A stretch of DNA of 64,000 bases. Origin: Trichococcus ilyis (GTDB taxonomy: Bacteria; Bacillota; Bacilli; Lactobacillales; Aerococcaceae). The translations under genes and the position numbers were made by a program. The notes beneath the pieces are model-generated. The model worked only from the letters and a program-made list of their open reading frames with translations. It ran no database searches and was not told the origin of the DNA. Location: contig NZ_FNYT01000003.1 in NCBI RefSeq assembly GCF_900109135.1, positions 1-64,000 on the forward strand. The letters run 5' to 3'. This document shows, one piece after another, positions 35,563 through 45,156 of the stretch (within the stretch, counting starts at the first letter, position 1; every line of letters begins with the position of its first letter).

Positions 35563-37784
35563 CATTTTGCCTGAAATACGTAGATTTTCGAATCGAAGTC
35601 GCAGGACGGTTCCCTGCCATCGAGCACCTGACCGCAGGAGGTGTCGCTCGTCACCAATCCGATGTGCATCAGTTCGTCTCCGTAAAAAACTTTCCCGTTG
35701 GCAATATCGACGTATTCACCCACCGGATCCAATCCTTTTAAATGCAGCCTTCTGAAAGGCGCATTGATTTCGTTCAGAATCTTGTAGTGGCCGACCAACG
35801 CCGTCCGCTTGTCTTCGGAAACGACCATCCAAGCACAATAATTGCCGTCAAAAGGACTCAGCAGGCGATAGAAAGTGCCACTGTGGATGATTTTCCGGTA
35901 TTTCTTGATGAACGTGATCTGTTCTTTGACGATTGCCCGTTCATTTTTGGACAGCCTGTTCAGATCCAGCTCATAACCGAACGAGCCGAATGCCGAAACA
36001 TTCCCGCGTGTCTCTATTGGGGTATAGCGGTGAAGTTGCTCATTGGGCGAAGCTGAGACGTGCGCTCCCATCGCACTCAGCGGATAAACAAAAGAGGTGC
36101 CGTACTGGATCTTCAGTCTTTCGACTGCATCCGTATCGTCGCTGGTCCATCCCTGCGGAGAATAATAGATCATCCCCGGATCAAAGCGGCCTCCACCTGA
36201 AGCGCAGAATTCGAAAAGGATTTCCGGAAACTCAGAAGTCAAACGTTCATAGAGGTCATAGACCCCAAGCATGTACCGATGGAATACCTCTCCTTGTCTT
36301 TCGGCAGGCAGACTGGGTGAATAAGCTTCCGTGATGCAGCGGTTCATATCCCACTTCACGTAGGAAATTTTGGATTCGCGCAATATTTTGGAAATCATGG
36401 CGTAAATATGCTCGACTACTTCAGGGCGGGTAAAATCAAGGACATATTGATGTCGTCCGTGGGAATTCGGTCTGTCCGGGGTATGGATGATCCATTCCGG
36501 ATGATCCCGGAAGAGCTTGCTGTCCGCATTCACCATTTCTGGTTCAAACCATAGACCGAAACGCAAGCCGATCGCTTCGATTTTTTCGGACAAGCCGTCG
36601 ATGCCATCCGGCAATACATCCTTGTTGACAAACCAATCCCCCAACCCGGCCTGCTCATGGCGCCGGCCACCGAACCAGCCATCATCCAGCACGAATAGTT
36701 CCACCCCGTCTTCATAAGCCGTTTGGGCAAAATCCACCAACTTTTGTTCCGTGAAATCCATTCCGGTCGCTTCCCAGTTATTGATCAGGATCGGACGCTC
36801 CCTGTCGCGCCACTCCCCTCTTGCCAAGCGCTGACGATAAAGGCTGTGGAAGGTTTGACTCATGCCGTTCAAGCCATTTCCGCTGTATACCATCACAACT
36901 TCCGGCGCCTGGAAGCTTTGCCCCGGTTCGAGCAGCCAGCCAAAACCGAACGGATTGATTCCCATACTGATTCGCGCTACGTTGTAGGTGTCCACTTCCA
37001 CTTGCGCCAAGAAATTGCCTGAGTACACGAAACTGAATCCCAAGACCTCTCCAGCCTGCTCAGTAGCATCCGGTCTTTTCAAAGCTATGAACGGATTCTG
37101 ATAATGGCTGGAGGAGCCTCTTGCGCTTTCGACACTTTGGATGCCCGGTGTCAGCCGGCGGAAATAGGGATAGCGTTCCCGCCCCCAAGCGCCCGACAAC
37201 TGCAACAGTTCATAATCCGCATCCGGCAAATCCAGACTCATGCTCAACAGTCGTTCCAGTTGTACTTTTTTCGTGCCGTAATTCCGAACATGCACCGATC
37301 TCGTCAGGGCAGGACGTTCCTCATAAAGCGTATAGCTCAAAACAGCTTCCAATCCCGACAAAGAATCCAACATTGTGATTTCCAATGTAGTCGCCTCTGC
37401 CGAAGATTCGACATAAGTGGCCGGCAAACCCGGGAGTTTTTTCTTGCCGGAATGGACAGCATAATCCTTCACCCGAAATCCGGATACTCGGCTTCCGTTA
37501 TCGTGCAGGACACTGATTGCAGGATGACGGAAGTCTGTTGTTCCGTAGACCGGAAATTCCTGGCGCATGTGCTCTCTCGAAAAGGAATAGTCCGTTAGGC
37601 TGGCATACGCTGTATTCGGCCGATATTCCGATTCGATCAGATGGCTGAAATCAGTCCTGTCGGCTACCTTTCTGCCAAAATACAGATTCCCCAGACTTCC
37701 ATCCTCCAAAACTTGCATGATATAACTGATCTCCTGGTTGGCCAGGTGAAATAATTTCCCCTCTTGATGAATATGAATCGGCAT
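35562..37784 (-). CDS. Alpha-galactosidase, GH36
   Basis: A 740-residue cytoplasmic enzyme that removes alpha-linked galactose from melibiose and raffinose-type sugars. GH36 motifs are intact: LDDGWFGGRR, nucleophile Asp in YVKWDMNR (about residue 476), CASGGGRFDPGM, and acid/base Asp in SDDTDAVER (about residue 548). The start at 37784 follows AAAGGAGGCGGTTCC; an open frame continues 58 codons upstream but is not coding. It faces away from the GH1 gene to its right. No secretion signal. Confidence 0.94.
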   Translation of the reverse strand: MPIHIHQEGKLFHLANQEISYIMQVLEDGSLGNLYFGRKVADRTDFSHLIESEYRPNTAYASLTDYSFSREHMRQEFPVYGTTDFRHPAISVLHDNGSRVSGFRVKDYAVHSGKKKLPGLPATYVESSAEATTLEITMLDSLSGLEAVLSYTLYEERPALTRSVHVRNYGTKKVQLERLLSMSLDLPDADYELLQLSGAWGRERYPYFRRLTPGIQSVESARGSSSHYQNPFIALKRPDATEQAGEVLGFSFVYSGNFLAQVEVDTYNVARISMGINPFGFGWLLEPGQSFQAPEVVMVYSGNGLNGMSQTFHSLYRQRLARGEWRDRERPILINNWEATGMDFTEQKLVDFAQTAYEDGVELFVLDDGWFGGRRHEQAGLGDWFVNKDVLPDGIDGLSEKIEAIGLRFGLWFEPEMVNADSKLFRDHPEWIIHTPDRPNSHGRHQYVLDFTRPEVVEHIYAMISKILRESKISYVKWDMNRCITEAYSPSLPAERQGEVFHRYMLGVYDLYERLTSEFPEILFEFCASGGGRFDPGMIYYSPQGWTSDDTDAVERLKIQYGTSFVYPLSAMGAHVSASPNEQLHRYTPIETRGNVSAFGSFGYELDLNRLSKNERAIVKEQITFIKKYRKIIHSGTFYRLLSPFDGNYCAWMVVSEDKRTALVGHYKILNEINAPFRRLHLKGLDPVGEYVDIANGKVFYGDELMHIGLVTSDTSCGQVLDGREPSCDFDSKIYVFQAK

Positions 37785-37939
37785 GGAACCGCCTCCTTTG
37801 TAATGTAATTGGATTGTAACCCCTTTTATGGATTCTGCAGATGCGTCCGCGTCTGTTTTATCAGTCAAAATGTTGGGAATCAGATCAGCTTGCTGCAAGC
37901 GCAACCTTTTCCATGCGCTTTCTTCAGCATGCATGTTAA

Positions 37940-39460
<1,521 letters not shown>

Positions 39461-39483
39461 TGAAAGCATGAATGTGAAAACAA

Positions 39484-39526
39484 ACTCCGGGAGGACCATA
39501 GTAATTTGGTCCTCCCGGGGTTTTTG
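39484..39526 (+). terminator. Terminator of the GH1 gene
   Basis: Stem CCGGGAGGACCA / TGGTCCTCCCGG followed by GGTTTTTG. Confidence 0.92.
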
Positions 39527-39557
39527 TACTTTTGCTTTTTTTTGCTGACGGGTGCGG

Positions 39558-39588
39558 AAATGCCCCGCCAAACAGTATTTGGCGGGGA
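39558..39588. repeat. Single family-3 hairpin
   Basis: Perfect ten-base stem CCCCGCCAAA / TTTGGCGGGG around a five-base loop (CAGTA). The arms equal those of the 52-bp tandem array at 50045. There is no T run, so it is not a terminator. Confidence 0.75.
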
Positions 39589-39591
39589 AAC

Positions 39592-39726
39592 TCAGTCACT
39601 CTGAAGATAAAATAACGCCTCGGCTGCCCCGATCTCCACAGAACGGTAACATCCATCGGGAGCCTTTTCCAGCCACCGCGCCACATCACGCAGCAATGAG
39701 CCATAATAATACCAAATTGACCCCAT
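39592..39726 (-). other. Possible 44-residue open frame or gene remnant
   Basis: A minus-strand frame from ATG 39726 to TGA 39592 encodes a helical peptide with the ordered-looking end ARWLEKAPDGCYRSVEIGAA. No ribosome binding site precedes the ATG. It could be the C-terminus of a lost gene. The remaining part of the 39461-39892 gap holds only the hairpin at 39558 and the CarD promoter. Confidence 0.3.
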
Positions 39727-39771
39727 TTACAATGAAAGCTCTATATCAGAAATTTTATTTGAAATCCGCTC

Positions 39772-39800
39772 TTACAAAACCAGTCAAAATTTGGTATAAT
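39772..39800 (+). promoter_or_regulatory. Promoter of the CarD-like gene
   Basis: -35 TTACAA (39772-39777), 17-bp spacer, consensus -10 TATAAT (39795-39800), leaving an untranslated leader of about 85 bases. Confidence 0.75.
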
Positions 39801-39892
39801 ATGTATACAACGTGTAGTTATGACAAACGTAAGTCCTGTTGTCATGTTCTGCGCGCTTTTTTGTTGCTTTTGGAACAGATATGGAGGAAAAA

Positions 39893-40411
39893 ATGTACAA
39901 AGTAAATGATTTGATAGTGTATGGAAACGAAGGGGTCTGCCGAATCGAAGCGATCGAAGTTATGAATGTCACTGCTGTCGCAAATGATCGTCTCTATTAT
40001 GTTTTGAAGCCACTCTATCGGAACGGGACGGTATACACGCCCGTTGATACGAAAGTATTTATGCGTCCCGTAATTTCGGCCCATGACGCCCAGGAAATAA
40101 TCGAACAGATTCCGACCATCGAAACAGATATCCTATACAGCAGCGCGAATCTGCTTTCCGAACATTATGATAAAGCCATGGAACGACATGATTGCAAATA
40201 CCTGATCCAAGTGATCAAAACGGTCTACCTGAAGAACCAAATCGCGGCCACAAAAAATAAAAAGGTCTCCGAAACCGACAGGCGCTACATGAAAAAAGCT
40301 GAAGAAATGCTTTACGGCGAATTCGCGGTCGTGTTGGAGATGCAAAAAAATGAAGTGAAAGCTTACGTCAAAGAAAAAGTAACTGAAATTGAATTAAGCT
40401 TAATCAAATAA
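39893..40411 (+). CDS. CarD-like transcription regulator
   Basis: A 172-residue protein. Residues 1-60 form a CarD/TRCF RNA-polymerase-interaction domain (YKVNDLIVYGNEGVCRIEAI, then YYVLKPLY-type core), and the rest is a helical, highly charged region. Family members bind RNA polymerase beta and tune promoter-complex stability. ATG at 39893 follows GGAGGAAAAA. It is a single gene with its own promoter and terminator. Which promoters it acts on is not known. Confidence 0.88.
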   Translation: MYKVNDLIVYGNEGVCRIEAIEVMNVTAVANDRLYYVLKPLYRNGTVYTPVDTKVFMRPVISAHDAQEIIEQIPTIETDILYSSANLLSEHYDKAMERHDCKYLIQVIKTVYLKNQIAATKNKKVSETDRRYMKKAEEMLYGEFAVVLEMQKNEVKAYVKEKVTEIELSLIK

Positions 40412-40428
40412 AATATTATTTTAAATGA

Positions 40429-40468
40429 AAAACAGAAATCCACATTAGTCCGGATTTCTGTTTTTTTG
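40429..40468. terminator. Bidirectional terminator after the CarD-like gene
   Basis: Stem ACAGAAATCC / GGATTTCTGT followed by seven T on the plus strand and T-rich sequence on the minus strand, between convergent genes. Confidence 0.9.
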
Positions 40469-40509
40469 TGTTGTGCCTTTCACTGCTCGGGCTCGGCTCA
40501 ACTGCGTTC

Positions 40510-41400
40510 CTATTCCACCTGTCTTTCCCAGAAACGGACCGTTTCGTCGACCCAGCCTTCCGCCTTCGTGCCGGTTCCCAATCCGAAACCGTGCCCCAGA
40601 CCGGCAATCAGCCTGAATGAAACAGGTATGCCCAGCCCTTCCATTTTCTGCGACCTTCTGCGCACGATGTCGGGATCGGCAATATAGTCCTGTTCGCCGA
40701 CGATGCTGAAAGTGGGCGCATCGTTTTCCGAATAACCCGCGTGCCCGGTGTAGGCCATGATCACTGCGCGCGGTCTGATGTCCGATTTCCCGCCGTACGC
40801 CTTAACACCATTGGCGCTGATGTTGGCGACGACACGAGCACCGGCTGAACTGCCCCAAAGTGAGTATCCCTGTCGGCCGACATCCAACTCTTCCGCATGT
40901 GCTTCGATGAAATCGATGGCAGCTGCCATGTCCTCCGTGGCCTTCCGGTTCCCCAGACGGTAGCGGAGCACGAAAGCATGGTAGCCATGGTCGGCGATTT
41001 TCATCGCATACGGGAATCCTTCATGCACCGATCCGACGTAAGCAAAACCGCCTCCGGATGCTATCACGGCAAATGGCGCACAAGCTTTTCCGGGGAAATG
41101 GAACAAACCGTTTTGTCTTTTTTCTGGATCGGCCGCTTTATCCACTTCCGAATAGAAATCATAGAAAAGCGTCGCTCCGCTGTTCGCTACATCGATCATC
41201 CGGTTGAGCGCAAGCACGACCGTATCCACATCCACATGGCTGTGATAAGGCAACAAACCGGCGATCCGCGCGAGTGGCATGTTGAGATCCATCCGGTCGT
41301 TCCAAGGCAACAACAGTCGGCCGAACCCCCGGAAGGCTGGATGGTCGATCAGCGCGCCGATCGTATCGCTTTTGGTCAAGTGCGTTGTCTTTTTCATCAT
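40510..41400 (-). CDS. Alpha/beta-hydrolase, esterase-like
   Basis: A 296-residue cytoplasmic hydrolase. The oxyanion region is AVIASGGGFAYVG, the nucleophile elbow GSSAG (in LWGSSAGARV), an acidic residue lies in VGEQDYIADPD and the His in GLGHGFGLG. This layout matches acetyl-xylan or carboxyl esterase-like proteins acting on sugar esters or peptides. ATG at 41400 (with a second ATG following) has AAAGGG upstream; the frame to 41430 is extended. Substrate unknown. Confidence 0.82.
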   Translation of the reverse strand: MMKKTTHLTKSDTIGALIDHPAFRGFGRLLLPWNDRMDLNMPLARIAGLLPYHSHVDVDTVVLALNRMIDVANSGATLFYDFYSEVDKAADPEKRQNGLFHFPGKACAPFAVIASGGGFAYVGSVHEGFPYAMKIADHGYHAFVLRYRLGNRKATEDMAAAIDFIEAHAEELDVGRQGYSLWGSSAGARVVANISANGVKAYGGKSDIRPRAVIMAYTGHAGYSENDAPTFSIVGEQDYIADPDIVRRRSQKMEGLGIPVSFRLIAGLGHGFGLGTGTKAEGWVDETVRFWERQVE

Positions 41401-41765
41401 TTTATGATCACCCTTTCCGGGTACGTTCATTTTTGCGGGCAGCTGGGTTAGGTCAAACTACAGGGCTTACCGGTGAGCTGGTGATTTCTGCTGGGGTCCC
41501 GCTGAATAGTCGGATATATGCTTGAGATCCGACTATTTTTGGCATGAACGCAGCAAAATTGTCGGATGTTTTCTGGCATTCGACAACTTCGGCATAATCC
41601 CCGGTCAATTTGTCGGATATTTGGCCGTCATCCGACAATTTCCACCGTATTTCCACGGTGACGGTTATTCAAAAAAGTGCGAAACGATAACTTGACCGGT
41701 CTGACCCGCCGCCATCATCGTTCCGCACGCTTGCTGCCTGTTACACTGCTCTTAAGAAATGCTCG
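41401..41765. other. Intergenic region holding family-2 array 2B
   Basis: No gene is supported between the hydrolase and the aldo-keto reductase. Apart from the array at 41503-41645 there is no promoter or terminator I can defend. The short minus-strand frame over 41453-41656 is only the array read through. Confidence 0.5.
41503..41645. repeat. Family-2 hairpin array, three units (array 2B)
   Basis: Three stems with TCGGAT cores starting at 41510, 41562 and 41613 (pitch 52 and 51 bp). Arms include AATAGTCGGAT / ATCCGACTATT, AAATTGTCGGATG / CATTCGACAACTT, and AATTTGTCGGAT / ATCCGACAATTT. Compared with array 2A, both sides of the stem change together (TCGAAT/ATTCGA versus TCGGAT/ATCCGA), so pairing is kept. 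Confidence 0.84.
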
Positions 41766-42617
41766 TTACACGTTCATTTTTCTTTCCGCCATCCATTTGA
41801 TCATGTTCGGATCGGAATGGGAGAAGAATTGGCTTGCGCCGTCGTCCAGAGTCGCAATCTGCGCTTTGTCGTCGTCCGTCAAAGCGAAGTCGAACACATC
41901 CAAGTTTTCGGCCATGCGTTCCGGTTTGGTCGATTTGGCAAGCACCACGATATCCTGTTCCACCAGCCAGCGGGTGATGACCTGCGCCACTGATTTGTTG
42001 TATTTTTTGCCGATGGTGACCAGCACGGCGTTGTTGAAGATGTCGTTTTTGCCTTCAGCGAATGGCACCCAGGCTTCCGGCATTATGCCTTCAGCTTTCA
42101 ACGCTTCGATAGCCTTGACTTGTTGGTGGAATGGGTTGATTTCGATCTGGTCCATCTGCGGTACGACTTTGTTGAAGGTCGCCAAATCCACCGCACGGTC
42201 AACGGCAAAGTTGGAAACGCCGATTGCACGGATTTTGCCTTCTTCCTGCAATTCCTCCATCGCCCGCCAAGCCCCATAGACGTCACTGTAAGGTTGGTGA
42301 ATCAAGAGCATGTCCACATAATCCAATCCCAGACGTTTGCGCGAGCGCTCGAATGAGGCTTTCACGCCATCGTAAGAAACATTTTCCACCCACACTTTGG
42401 TCGTCACAAAAAGCTCTTCACGCGGCACGCCGGAATTCGCGATGCCGCGTCCGACTGCTTCTTCGTTCATGTAGGACTGCGCCGTATCGATGTGGCGGTA
42501 GCCCGCTTTGATCGCTGCGATGACGGATTGTTCCGCTTCAACCGGATCGGTAATCTGGAATGTGCCAAAACCCAGTACCGGAATCTCGACACCATTGTTC
42601 AATTTCACTGTTTGCAT
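41766..42617 (-). CDS. Aldo/keto reductase (diketogluconate-reductase-like)
   Basis: A 283-residue NADPH-dependent carbonyl reductase of the AKR5-like group. Catalytic residues are visible: Asp and Tyr in GYRHIDTAQSY, Lys in ELFVTTKVW and His in LLIHQPYSD. The cofactor motif ends with KSTKPERMAENLDVF. It lies just downstream of a MerR regulator and its promoter has a MerR-type 19-bp spacer with a dyad. This suggests induction by a reactive carbonyl or similar stress. Confidence 0.92.
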   Translation of the reverse strand: MQTVKLNNGVEIPVLGFGTFQITDPVEAEQSVIAAIKAGYRHIDTAQSYMNEEAVGRGIANSGVPREELFVTTKVWVENVSYDGVKASFERSRKRLGLDYVDMLLIHQPYSDVYGAWRAMEELQEEGKIRAIGVSNFAVDRAVDLATFNKVVPQMDQIEINPFHQQVKAIEALKAEGIMPEAWVPFAEGKNDIFNNAVLVTIGKKYNKSVAQVITRWLVEQDIVVLAKSTKPERMAENLDVFDFALTDDDKAQIATLDDGASQFFSHSDPNMIKWMAERKMNV

Positions 42618-42654
42618 ATTATTTCCTCCAAATGGGTTATTTACTACAATGCTT

Positions 42655-42685
42655 ACTTTAAACTATGGAGTATGCTCCATAGCAA
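42655..42685 (-). promoter_or_regulatory. MerR-type promoter of the aldo/keto reductase
   Basis: Minus-strand -35 TTGCTA (42680-42685), 19-bp spacer, -10 TAAAGT (42655-42660). The spacer and -35 hold the perfect dyad CTATGGAG / CTCCATAG. An overlong spacer with a central dyad is the hallmark of MerR activators, which untwist it. Confidence 0.82.
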
Positions 42686-42688
42686 GCG

Positions 42689-43117
42689 TTATTGTTTAAT
42701 TTTAAAATGTTTCATCGTCCAGAGTTCATCCATGTCATCATCGTTCATTTCGCCGGCGTTGATTTTTGCGACATGATCGTCAAACGTTTGGATTTTGTAC
42801 TCCAGCAAATCCCGCGCCCGCATCGTCTCTTCCAGTTTCGCGTTGATTTCCGTCAACTGGTCCTGCAGAATCTGTTTTTGCGCATCCCGCACATCATTCT
42901 TCGATTGCGCCAAGGTCGCGAATTCAATCAGCGACTCGATCGACAACCCGGCTTTGCGCAGACTTTTCGCCAGGAAAATCCAGTTGAGGTCCCGTTTTTC
43001 GAATATGCGGTAGCCGTTTTTGTCGCGCGTTATCGGCGGGATCACACCCACCCGTTCATAATATCTGATCGTATCGATCGGTAGGTCAAATAGCTGCGAT
43101 ACTTCTTTGCTGTTCAT
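42689..43117 (-). CDS. MerR-family regulator (AdhR-like)
   Basis: A 142-residue MerR protein. The winged helix reads LFDLPIDTIRYYERVGVIPP and is followed by the RDKNGYRIFEKRDLNWI wing and a long coiled dimerisation helix. No Cys cluster for metal binding is present, so a metal sensor is unlikely; size and context resemble the AdhR/aldehyde-responsive group. It lies upstream of the aldo/keto reductase on the same strand and has its own MerR-type promoter, so autoregulation is likely. Confidence 0.88.
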   Translation of the reverse strand: MNSKEVSQLFDLPIDTIRYYERVGVIPPITRDKNGYRIFEKRDLNWIFLAKSLRKAGLSIESLIEFATLAQSKNDVRDAQKQILQDQLTEINAKLEETMRARDLLEYKIQTFDDHVAKINAGEMNDDDMDELWTMKHFKIKQ

Positions 43118-43154
43118 CTTGGGTCACTTCTCTCTGTGCTTAGTCTATGCAATC

Positions 43155-43185
43155 ATTATAAACCATGGAGTGGACTCAAGGGCAA
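43155..43185 (-). promoter_or_regulatory. MerR-type promoter of the MerR gene
   Basis: Minus-strand -35 TTGCCC (43180-43185), 19-bp spacer, -10 TATAAT (43155-43160). The spacer contains TTGAGTCCACTCCATGG, similar in its GAGT/ACTC core to the operator before the reductase, so the same regulator probably binds both. Confidence 0.75.
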
Positions 43186-43261
43186 GCGTTCACACAAAGG
43201 AAAGCAGTCGGCAGAATTGTAAACCCAAACACCCAAATAGGTTTTGTCCGGTTGTTCTTGA

Positions 43262-43490
43262 AATTTCCGACGAGCAGTCCCTTCTCCGGAGCTGGCAAGC
43301 GCACTATGTTGCCAACTCCTCCCAGTAATCGTTCATCGGAGCACAGCATCCGTTCCCGCACCCATCTCCGGCCAGCATATGCCCACAGGAGGAAAGACTA
43401 TTAGCGGGAACCGCAAATCCGGTAAGAAGGTCGTTCGCCGGAGGAAAGTGCCAGATCCGACAAAGCCCCTCTTCATCGGAGGAGCATATT
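43262..43490. repeat. Family-1 hairpin array, five units (array C)
   Basis: Left arms start at 43265, 43316, 43366, 43417 and 43455, a pitch of 51, 50, 51 and 38 bp. Arms vary but still pair, for example TCCGG with CCGGA at 43418 and TCCGA with TCGGA at 43456. The spacer sequence GAAAGACTATT recurs in array E. The array fills the gap between the MerR promoter and the ROK terminator; no gene is supported in 43186-43538. Confidence 0.78.
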
Positions 43491-43538
43491 GCAGATGGTG
43501 CACTATGGTGAAGAAGCTAAACAACTATGTCAAAAACA

Positions 43539-43588
43539 CAAAAAACTCTCATGAAGCTTGCAATGTGGATTGCAAACTTCATGGGAGC
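43539..43588 (-). terminator. Terminator of the ROK gene
   Basis: Long minus-strand stem CTCCCATGAAG / CTTCATGAGAG with an inner TTGCAAT / ATTGCAA pair, followed by TTTTTTG. Confidence 0.88.
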
Positions 43589-43612
43589 TTCCTAGTGTAT
43601 TGGGATTGATTT

Positions 43613-44533
43613 TTAGCTATTCACTGCCAGTTCCTCATCCGCATTCAGCAACAGTTGGTACAGCGCCCCCAACAGATTCGCATCGTTCCGGAAGCGGCAG
43701 GTGTCGATTTCGACTTCCGTCAGCGTCGCTTCCAGGAAAGGCAGCTCCGAGCGGATGGCGCGGTATTGCTTGCGGATTTCGTTGGTCACAATCGGTTGGG
43801 CGCTGATGCCTCCGCCGATGACGATCTTGTCCAAGTCGAGGATGGCTTGGATGTTGCAGATCATATAGGCTATTTCCCGCGCGAAAGCTTCGAAAATCGG
43901 ATAGACGCTCGGATCTTTTTGGTTGATCGCCTCGAATGCGGCCGCACCATCCTTCGTATCCTCCGTGCCCAATTCCAGGTTCACCATTTTGACCAGCCCG
44001 ACCGCGGAGCCCGTTTTGCCGTACATATCGTCAAAACTCGGCGTAGCCGACTGTTTCATCATGAAACTCAATTCTCCTGCCTGGAAATGCTTGCCCTGAT
44101 AAAGCTTGCCTTCGAGGATCAGCCCACCGCCGATACCAGTGCCGAGCACCAATGCCAGTCCGTTTTCGATGCCCTTCAGATTGCCGAGCCACAATTCGGA
44201 CAAGGCTGCCGCTTTGCCGTCATTGATGACGGAGACGGGGACCTGAAACTTCGGTTGGAATTCTTCCACGAAAGAAACGCCATCCAGGAAAGGCAGCGCG
44301 CCCCCGAAGGAAATCACGCCTGTATCCGTATTCACTTTACCCGGGCAGCAAAAAGCGATGCCGCGGATCGTATCCTGGACCGCTGCGATTTCTTCTTCAA
44401 GAACCGCAAGGAATTCCGCTGATTCATGCGGCGTGCGCACTTGTTTTTTGGACTGGATCTGGCCGGAATGGTCGATCACTGCCAGTTTGATGTTCGTGCC
44501 GCCGATGTCGATGCTTAAATAGTTTTTCTTCAT
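43613..44533 (-). CDS. ROK-family sugar kinase (beta-glucoside kinase-like)
   Basis: A 306-residue cytoplasmic sugar kinase. ATP-binding motif SIDIGGTNIKLAV at the N-terminus and GTGIGGGLILEGKL mid-protein are intact. The zinc-binding CXCGXXGC cluster of repressor-type ROK proteins is absent, and there is no N-terminal DNA-binding domain, so it is a kinase. HFQAGELSFMM resembles BglK, which phosphorylates cellobiose or glucosides. The MFS remnant just upstream suggests it once followed a glycoside transporter gene. Confidence 0.88.
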   Translation of the reverse strand: MKKNYLSIDIGGTNIKLAVIDHSGQIQSKKQVRTPHESAEFLAVLEEEIAAVQDTIRGIAFCCPGKVNTDTGVISFGGALPFLDGVSFVEEFQPKFQVPVSVINDGKAAALSELWLGNLKGIENGLALVLGTGIGGGLILEGKLYQGKHFQAGELSFMMKQSATPSFDDMYGKTGSAVGLVKMVNLELGTEDTKDGAAAFEAINQKDPSVYPIFEAFAREIAYMICNIQAILDLDKIVIGGGISAQPIVTNEIRKQYRAIRSELPFLEATLTEVEIDTCRFRNDANLLGALYQLLLNADEELAVNS

Positions 44534-44588
44534 AATCAGTCCCGCCTTCGCTCATTGTTGGTTTGTTTCCGCTCTGGAAAAACAAAAA

Positions 44589-44621
44589 TCAGGGCTCGGC
44601 GAAAAATCCGCTTCACCCTGA
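44589..44621 (-). terminator. Terminator after the transporter remnant
   Basis: Minus-strand stem CTCAGGGTGAAGCGGA / TCGCCGAGCCCTGA with some mismatches, followed by TTTTTG. Confidence 0.75.
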
Positions 44622-44627
44622 GTGCTT

Positions 44628-44780
44628 TTATTGTTTTGCTTTGCGTTTGTCTAAGTCACTAATAATACTATCATATTCTTTGTCCAATTTATAGAGATAG
44701 ATAAAAATAATTGAAACCGCAGTCAATGCCAATGGAATATAGATGTAGACCGCGTTGACGGCAGCAATTTCGGGGCTGGT
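44628..44780 (-). pseudogene. GPH-type transporter, C-terminal fragment
   Basis: About 50 residues of a glycoside symporter C-terminus: AVNAVYIYIPLALTAVSI, a last membrane helix, and the cytoplasmic tail LYKLDKEYDSIISDLDKR, as in GPH-family transporters. Upstream of about 44780 the frame runs straight into family-1 array D, so the remaining nine tenths of the gene are missing. No usable start. It supports a lost glycoside-uptake gene next to the ROK kinase. Confidence 0.8.
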
Positions 44781-44783
44781 ATG

Positions 44784-45092
44784 TACCGCCGAGAAGAAGT
44801 CTCCCGCCGGAGGAAAACATCCCAAAAGATGTTCACCTCCAACCACGGCGGCTTCGCTGGAGATGAGCATCTGACCGCGCTATTCTTCTCCGGTGAGGCT
44901 TCTTCCAACCGGATCTGACGTTCTCCTCCGGTAAGGAGCATTTCCGCCGGAGAAGAACATCCCAAATGATGATCACCTCCGACCTCAGCGGCTTCGCCGA
45001 AGTACAGCCGCCTGCAATGTATCCGCCTCCGGCCAACAGTCGCTCGTCGGAGATGAGTTCCCAAGCGCACCTTTCTTCTCCGGTGGCTCTTC
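44784..45092. repeat. Family-1 hairpin array, six or seven units (array D)
   Basis: Left arms start at about 44786 (weak), 44837, 44888, 44926, 44977, 45027 and 45078, giving steps of 51, 51, 38, 51, 50 and 51 bp. Stems include CTCCGG / CCGGAG at 44926-44952 and TCCGGT / ACCGGA at 44889-44912. A longer direct repeat (GAGAAGAACATCCCAAA and its variant) recurs 140 bp apart. The array lies between the DAHP-synthase terminator and the broken transporter gene. Confidence 0.82.
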
Positions 45093-45108
45093 GAATCATA
45101 GCAAACAC

Positions 45109-45134
45109 AAAAAAGGCCAGGATTTCTCCTGGCC
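45109..45134 (-). terminator. Terminator of the DAHP synthase gene
   Basis: Minus-strand stem GGCCAGGA / TCCTGGCC around four bases followed by TTTTTTG, about 20 bases past the stop. Confidence 0.9.
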
Positions 45135-45156
45135 CCACATGTATGCTTTTGTGCTC

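Noticed and set aside
44784-45140. Protein-coding frames through array D
   Set aside because: Steps of 50, 51 and 38 bp break any repeat reading frame, and no start signal or recognisable product is found.
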